Positions 59,730 through 64,000 of a stretch of DNA of 64,000 bases are shown here, piece after piece (position 1 is the first letter of the stretch; the number at the start of each line of letters is the position of its first letter). The notes beneath the pieces were generated by a model. That model made no database searches. It was not told the DNA's origin and was given only the letters and a program-made list of their open reading frames with translations. This DNA is from Mesorhizobium helmanticense (GTDB lineage: Bacteria > Pseudomonadota > Alphaproteobacteria > Rhizobiales > Rhizobiaceae). Both the position numbers and the translations under genes were made by a program. The stretch lies in contig NZ_PZJX01000029.1 in assembly GCF_003034915.1 (NCBI RefSeq), forward strand, positions 124,001-188,000, given 5' to 3'.

Positions 59730-61400
59730 TTACCGTGTGACGAACACTGTCACCAGCGGCTTCTTGCCCCAGGCTTCGTTGGCGGCGCCGCGTACGGCAC
59801 GACGCACCGCTTCCTGCACGAGGTCCAGGTCTTTTCGGCGCTGACGGGGGATGGAGTCCACGGCGCCGATTGCCGCATCGAGCATCAAGTCTTCCAGGGT
59901 CTCGCCGCGGGCATCGGCCTCGGCGACGCCGATGGCGACCAGATCGGGATCGCCGGCGAGCTCGTATTTGTCGTCGAGCACGACATTGACCGCGACATGG
60001 CCGGCGAAGGACAGCTTGCGCCGGTCGCGAATGCCCATTGCCTGGTCGGTGCCAATCAGCCGACCATCCTTGTAGACGCGGCCGAACGGCACCTGGTCGA
60101 TGATCGTGGCCGCGCCTGGATATAGCCTGAGCATATCGCCGTCGCGCACCTGCGCCACCTGGCCGATGCCGGATATCGACATCAGCGAGCCCTGCGCCAC
60201 CAGATGCGCCGCCTCGCCATGCACGGGAACGCCGATCTGCGGGCGCACCCACTCGTACATCTTGCGCAATTCGTTGCGACGCGGATGGCCGGAGACATGC
60301 ACCAGCGCGTCGCCGTCCTCGATGATCCTGATGCCGAGATCGATCAGGCGGTTCTTGATCTCGAGGATCGCCTTTTCGTTGCCGGGAATGGTGCGCGAGG
60401 AAAACACCACCGTATCGCCTGCCGTCAGCGACACCGATTTCATCTCTTCGCGCGACAGTTTCGCCAGGGCCGCAAGCGGCTCGCCCTGGCTTCCGGTGCA
60501 GATGATGACCAGGTTTTCGCGCGGGATGAAACCGTAATCCTCCTCGGCGATGAATTCGGGCAGCCCGTCCATATAGCCGAGTTCGCCCGCCACATCGATG
60601 ACACGCTTCAGCGAACGGCCGAGCACCAGGCACTGCCGGCCGGCGTCCCGTGCCGCCTTGGCAATGGAAACGATGCGCCCGACATTGGAGGAGAAAGTGG
60701 TGACGGCGACACGGCCCTTGGCGTTCTGGATGACGCCCTTGAGGCCCTCGCCCACCGCGACTTCCGACGGCGACTCGCCTTCCCGCATCGCATTGGTGGA
60801 ATCGCAGATCAGCGCCAGCACGCCCTTTTCGCCATAGGCGCGGAAGCGCGCCTCGTCGGTCTTCGGTCCGATCGTCGGCTCCGGGTCGATCTTCCAGTCG
60901 CCGGTGTGGATGACGGTGCCGGCCGGCGAGGTGATCGCCAAGGACATCGGTTCCGGAATGGAGTGCGCCACCGGAATGGCCTCGATCTCGAACGGGCCGA
61001 TGGTGAACTTTTCGCCGGCCCGATAGATCGTCAACGGGATCTTCGGCGCGCCCTGTTCGCCTTGCCGCTTGGCCTCCAGCAACCCGGCGCTGAACGGCGT
61101 CATCCAGACCGGCGCTTTGAGCTTCGGCCAGATATCGAGCAGCGCGCCGTAGTGATCCTCATGCGCGTGGGTGATGACGATGCCGCGCAGATTGGCGAGG
61201 TTCTCCTCGATGAAGCGCGTATCGGGCAGGATCAGGTCGACGCCCGGATGCGCCGCGTCGGGAAATGTAACCCCGACATCGACGACGATCCATTCACGCG
61301 CATTGGCCGGCCCGTAGCCATAGAGGGCGAAGTTCATGCCGATCTCGCCGACGCCGCCGAGCGGCACGAAGACGAGTTCGGCGTTTTCCGCATTCGCCAT
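59730..61400 (-). CDS. rnj: Ribonuclease J
   Basis: 556 residues. Metallo-beta-lactamase/beta-CASP RNase with HAHEDHYGALLD (about 77-88, HxHxDH zinc motif), ICDSTNAMREGESPSE, and VHVSGHPRRNELRKMYEW near the beta-CASP end. It is an endo- and 5'-3' exonuclease that matures rRNA and degrades mRNA in organisms with RNase J. ATG 61400 has AAAGGAAA upstream. Confidence 0.95.
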   Translation of the reverse strand: MANAENAELVFVPLGGVGEIGMNFALYGYGPANAREWIVVDVGVTFPDAAHPGVDLILPDTRFIEENLANLRGIVITHAHEDHYGALLDIWPKLKAPVWMTPFSAGLLEAKRQGEQGAPKIPLTIYRAGEKFTIGPFEIEAIPVAHSIPEPMSLAITSPAGTVIHTGDWKIDPEPTIGPKTDEARFRAYGEKGVLALICDSTNAMREGESPSEVAVGEGLKGVIQNAKGRVAVTTFSSNVGRIVSIAKAARDAGRQCLVLGRSLKRVIDVAGELGYMDGLPEFIAEEDYGFIPRENLVIICTGSQGEPLAALAKLSREEMKSVSLTAGDTVVFSSRTIPGNEKAILEIKNRLIDLGIRIIEDGDALVHVSGHPRRNELRKMYEWVRPQIGVPVHGEAAHLVAQGSLMSISGIGQVAQVRDGDMLRLYPGAATIIDQVPFGRVYKDGRLIGTDQAMGIRDRRKLSFAGHVAVNVVLDDKYELAGDPDLVAIGVAEADARGETLEDLMLDAAIGAVDSIPRQRRKDLDLVQEAVRRAVRGAANEAWGKKPLVTVFVTR

Positions 61401-61435
61401 GATATTTCCTTTCCTGGCCGGTCAAAGCCCGCCGA

Positions 61436-62257
61436 TCAAACCCGGGCTGACGCAACCGCGCCGAAATGCACGTCGCCGGCGGCGATCGTCAGAACCGAAC
61501 CCTCATCGTCGCGGATCACGAAACGGCAGTCCTCGTCAATGGTCTCGAAGGTGCCGCGCACCACATTACCGTCAATTCTGACAGCAACCTGCCCGCCAAG
61601 CCCCGCCGCGCGCGCCAGCCAGCGCTGCCTGACGGCCGACAGACCGCGCCCGTCGTTCCACAACCGCGCATTCTCGCTCCAGGCGTCCGACAGCGCCAGA
61701 AACAACGTCTCGGCATCGCAGGTAGCGCCCAGCGCGTAAAGCGATGTCGCCGGATAAGGTAAATCCTCGGGATATGCCACCACATTGACGCCGATGCCGA
61801 CCGCCACCGCGAAACGGTCGCCACCCAGAACAGCCGATTCCAGCAGGATGCCGGCAAGCTTGGCGCCGGAGGCCAGCACGTCGTTCGGCCATTTCAGCTC
61901 GAAACGGTTCTTGCCTTGGCTGGCGCCGTCGAGGCCGATCGAGATCCTGCCCTTCGGCACGACAGCGTCGAGCGCGTCGGCGAGCGCCAGTCCGGCGACA
62001 AAGCCGAGCGTCGCGGCAAGCCGAAGCTCGGCATTGGTGACGACGAGCAGTGTCGCCGCAAGATTGCCCTCGGGCGTCGCCCAGACCCGGCCGCGCCGGC
62101 CACGTCCGCTTTCCTGCTTCTTTGAAACGACCCAGAGCTTACCGCGGTCGCCCGCCCGCGCATGGTCCAGCGCCAGCGCATTGGTGGAACCGACCGTGTC
62201 ATGCGCCTCGAGCCGGAAGCCTTCAGACGCCGCGGTTGGAGCCAGCCGAAATGCCAT
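61436..62257 (-). CDS. birA: Biotin-[acetyl-CoA-carboxylase] ligase
   Basis: 273 residues. SGRGRRGRVWATPEGNLAATLLV (about 50-72) contains the ATP/biotin-binding GRGRxGR motif; FELKWPNDVLASGAKLAGILLE (about 118-139) is the second conserved block. It has no N-terminal HTH, so it is an enzyme only. Starts 5 nt after nuoN. Confidence 0.94.
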   Translation of the reverse strand: MAFRLAPTAASEGFRLEAHDTVGSTNALALDHARAGDRGKLWVVSKKQESGRGRRGRVWATPEGNLAATLLVVTNAELRLAATLGFVAGLALADALDAVVPKGRISIGLDGASQGKNRFELKWPNDVLASGAKLAGILLESAVLGGDRFAVAVGIGVNVVAYPEDLPYPATSLYALGATCDAETLFLALSDAWSENARLWNDGRGLSAVRQRWLARAAGLGGQVAVRIDGNVVRGTFETIDEDCRFVIRDDEGSVLTIAAGDVHFGAVASARV

Positions 62258-62262
62258 CCCGT

Positions 62263-63699
62263 CTAAAAGAAGGTCTTTGCGGCAGCTTCGGCATAGGTGC
62301 CGATCGGTCCGCCGATCAGCACGTAGAACAGCACGAAGGCGCCACTGACGCCGAGCACGACTCTGAGTTCGGTCGCCATCGGCACAAAACCGCCGACCGG
62401 CTCATCGAACCACATGATCTTGATGATGCGCAGATAGTAATAGGCGCCCACCACCGAGGCCAGCACGCCGATGATCGCCAGCGCGTAAAGGCCAGCGTTG
62501 ATGGCGGCGAGGAACACGTACCACTTCCCCCAGAAACCGGCGAGCGGCGGGATGCCGGCCAGCGAGAACATCAGAATGGTCAGGATCGTCGCCATGACCG
62601 GATTGGTCGAGGATAGGCCGGCGAGATCGCTGATCTGTTCGACATTGCCTTCCTTGCGTCGCATGGCGAGGATGAAAGCGAAGGTGCCGAGCGTCATCAC
62701 CAGATAGATCAACATGTAGATGGCGACGCCGCGCACGCCGGCCTGGCTGTTGGCGGCAAGGCCGACCAGCGCGTAGCCCATATGGCCGATCGAGGAATAG
62801 GCCATCAGCCGCTTGATGTTGGTCTGGCCGATGGCCGCGAAGGCGCCGAGCGCCATCGAGGCGATCGAGATGAAGACGATGATCTGCTGCCAGTCGGAAG
62901 CGATCGGCTTGAAAGCGCCCATGGTGACGCGCACGATCAGCGCCATCGCCGCCATTTTCGGCGCCGCTGCGAGGAAAGCCGTCACCGGCGTCGGTGCGCC
63001 TTCATAGACGTCAGGCGTCCACATGTGGAACGGCACCGCCGATATCTTGAAGGCGAGGCCGGCCAGCACGAAGACCAGGCCGAAGACCAGGCCAAGCTGG
63101 CGCTCGCCACTGCCCAGCGCGGTGGCGATCTCCTGGAAGCCGGTATTGCCGGTGTAGCCGTAGACGAGGCTGATGCCGTAGAGCAGCATGCCCGACGACA
63201 GCGCGCCAAGAACAAAATACTTCAGGCCGGCCTCGGTCGAGCGCAGATTGTCGCGGTTGATTGCCGCCAGCACGTAGATCGCCAGCGATTGCAGTTCGAG
63301 GCCAAGATAGAGCCCGATCATGCCATTGGCCGAGATCATCAGCATCATGCCGAGCGTGCACAGCAGGATCAGCACCGGATACTCGAACTTGTCGAAATGC
63401 TCCGCCTTGGCGAAGCGCATCGACATGACCAGCGTCACCGCCGAACCGATCAGCGCCAGCACCTTCATGAAGCGGGAGAAGGGATCCTGGACGAAGGCTT
63501 CGCTGTAAGCACTGCCGTGCCCCGTGGAAAAGACCAGCCAGAGGCCTGATATCACCAGGACGGCAACGGCAAGACCGGTCACCAAGGAGGTGTTGTTTGT
63601 GCGCGAATAGGCGCCCACCATCAACAGCGCCAGGGCGCCGATGGCGAGGATCAGCTCAGGCGTCGAAAGCGACAGGCTGGAGAGAAGGTCCGGAGTCAT
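62263..63699 (-). CDS. nuoN: NADH-quinone oxidoreductase subunit N
   Basis: 478 residues from the ATG at 63699, about 14 helices, proton-pumping antiporter-like subunit of complex I. FKISAVPFHMWTPDVYEGAPTPVTAFLAAAPK (about 220-251) is the conserved broken-helix region with its lysine, and LGLELQSLAIYVLA is typical. A TTG three codons upstream is possible but less likely. Last nuo gene; birA follows. Confidence 0.96.
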   Translation of the reverse strand: MTPDLLSSLSLSTPELILAIGALALLMVGAYSRTNNTSLVTGLAVAVLVISGLWLVFSTGHGSAYSEAFVQDPFSRFMKVLALIGSAVTLVMSMRFAKAEHFDKFEYPVLILLCTLGMMLMISANGMIGLYLGLELQSLAIYVLAAINRDNLRSTEAGLKYFVLGALSSGMLLYGISLVYGYTGNTGFQEIATALGSGERQLGLVFGLVFVLAGLAFKISAVPFHMWTPDVYEGAPTPVTAFLAAAPKMAAMALIVRVTMGAFKPIASDWQQIIVFISIASMALGAFAAIGQTNIKRLMAYSSIGHMGYALVGLAANSQAGVRGVAIYMLIYLVMTLGTFAFILAMRRKEGNVEQISDLAGLSSTNPVMATILTILMFSLAGIPPLAGFWGKWYVFLAAINAGLYALAIIGVLASVVGAYYYLRIIKIMWFDEPVGGFVPMATELRVVLGVSGAFVLFYVLIGGPIGTYAEAAAKTFF

Positions 63700-63717
63700 G
63701 GTTCGCAAAACCCCTGC

Positions 63718-64000
63718 TCAGTTCGCCGCCGCGGTCTGCGCGGTGCCGATGGATGCGGTGACATTGGTGACGAGCGCCTTGACCGATGCGGCCGTCGCGT
63801 CGAAGACCGGCGCCGGATAGACGCCGAAGAAGATGACCAGCACGACCAGCGGATAGATGATGACCTTCTCGCGCGCCGACAGGTCAAGCAACCCCTTCAG
63901 GCTGTCCTTGGTCAGCGCACCAAAGATCACCCGGCGGTAGAGCCAGAGCGCATAGGCAGCCGACAGGATGACGCCGGTGGCGGCGAAGAACGCCACCCAG
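63718..64000 (-). CDS. nuoM: NADH-quinone oxidoreductase subunit M (C-terminal end, cut by window edge)
   Basis: The last 94 or so codons of NuoM run from the window end to the TGA at 63718. VILSAAYALWLYRRVIFGALTKDS and REKVIIYPLVVLVIFFGVYPAPVFDAT are the characteristic final helices. The gap to the nuoN start is 18 nt. Confidence 0.93.
   Translation of the reverse strand, partial: WVAFFAATGVILSAAYALWLYRRVIFGALTKDSLKGLLDLSAREKVIIYPLVVLVIFFGVYPAPVFDATAASVKALVTNVTASIGTAQTAAAN

Noticed and set aside
1..64000. CRISPR array or transposase genes
   Set aside because: No regularly spaced direct repeats and no transposase or integrase motifs were seen on either strand.

Overview
The window is a high-GC alphaproteobacterial chromosome segment, most likely from Mesorhizobium or a close relative in the Rhizobiales. 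Evidence for this: an soxBDAG sarcosine oxidase operon, a CbtBA-containing cobalamin cluster behind a B12 riboswitch, the short (442 aa) prolyl-tRNA synthetase followed by lolC-lolD, RNase J next to birA and nuoN/nuoM, RIME-like 'ccttctccccttgtgggag' palindromes, and a LexA motif of the alphaproteobacterial GTTC-N7-GTTC type. No rRNA, integrase, transposase or CRISPR array was seen. One tRNA, tRNA-Leu(GAG), is present.

Layout. (1) 1-1219: N-terminal part of an FAD/GcvT-type methylamine dehydrogenase, cut by the window edge. (2) 1380-9247: seven same-strand genes with DprE1-like, HAD-UbiA, SDR, SMR-transporter, GT-C-like, aminotransferase and FkbM products. Together they resemble a polyprenyl-phosphate-pentose (arabinose-type) pathway. 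(3) 9450-12365: a small secreted protein and a large MscS-family channel. (4) 12563-17698: soxBDAG, then an MFS exporter and a nitroreductase. (5) 20217-27851: an XRE-cupin regulator and a tightly coupled operon of two dimethylglycine/sarcosine dehydrogenase-like enzymes, a homocysteine methyltransferase and an aminotransferase. (6) 28053-36102: two flavodoxin-fold NAD(P)H reductases, a GlcD-like oxidase, a cytosine-deaminase-like amidohydrolase and an NMT1-type ABC importer, divergent from RidA and a creatininase-family hydrolase; this looks like uptake and breakdown of a cyclic N-heterocycle. (7) 36121-41004: cobalamin genes (cobC-type decarboxylase, cbiB, cobO, cobP, cbtA, cbtB) with riboswitch and a linked tyrosine-phosphatase-like gene. 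(8) 41088-43080: ChaC-type cyclotransferase and an orphan Rieske oxygenase. (9) 43156-44508: an AT-rich, apparently acquired SIR2-domain gene, a candidate phage-defence NADase. (10) 44824-54394: MFS, DUF1624, ICMT-like, HXXEE, MerR, MgtE, PAP2, tRNA-Leu, lipB and an unusual SRPBCC-M50 fusion. (11) 54505-54591: a 28-residue membrane microprotein behind a promoter carrying three overlapping LexA half-sites, a candidate SidA-like SOS division inhibitor. (12) 54892-64000: lolD, lolC, proS, a gene-free stretch with a likely sRNA and a dispersed repeat, then DUF1467, mce, rnj, birA, nuoN and the C-terminal end of nuoM.

A recurring theme is one-carbon and methylamine metabolism. Four genes encode FAD/GcvT-type demethylating enzymes; with the methyltransferase, the Rieske oxygenase and the creatininase-family enzyme they suggest betaine, dimethylglycine, sarcosine or related compounds as nutrients. 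The findings I rate highest are the SOS microprotein, the SIR2 gene and the DprE1/UbiA cluster. All functions are read from sequence motifs and context; no search was run.
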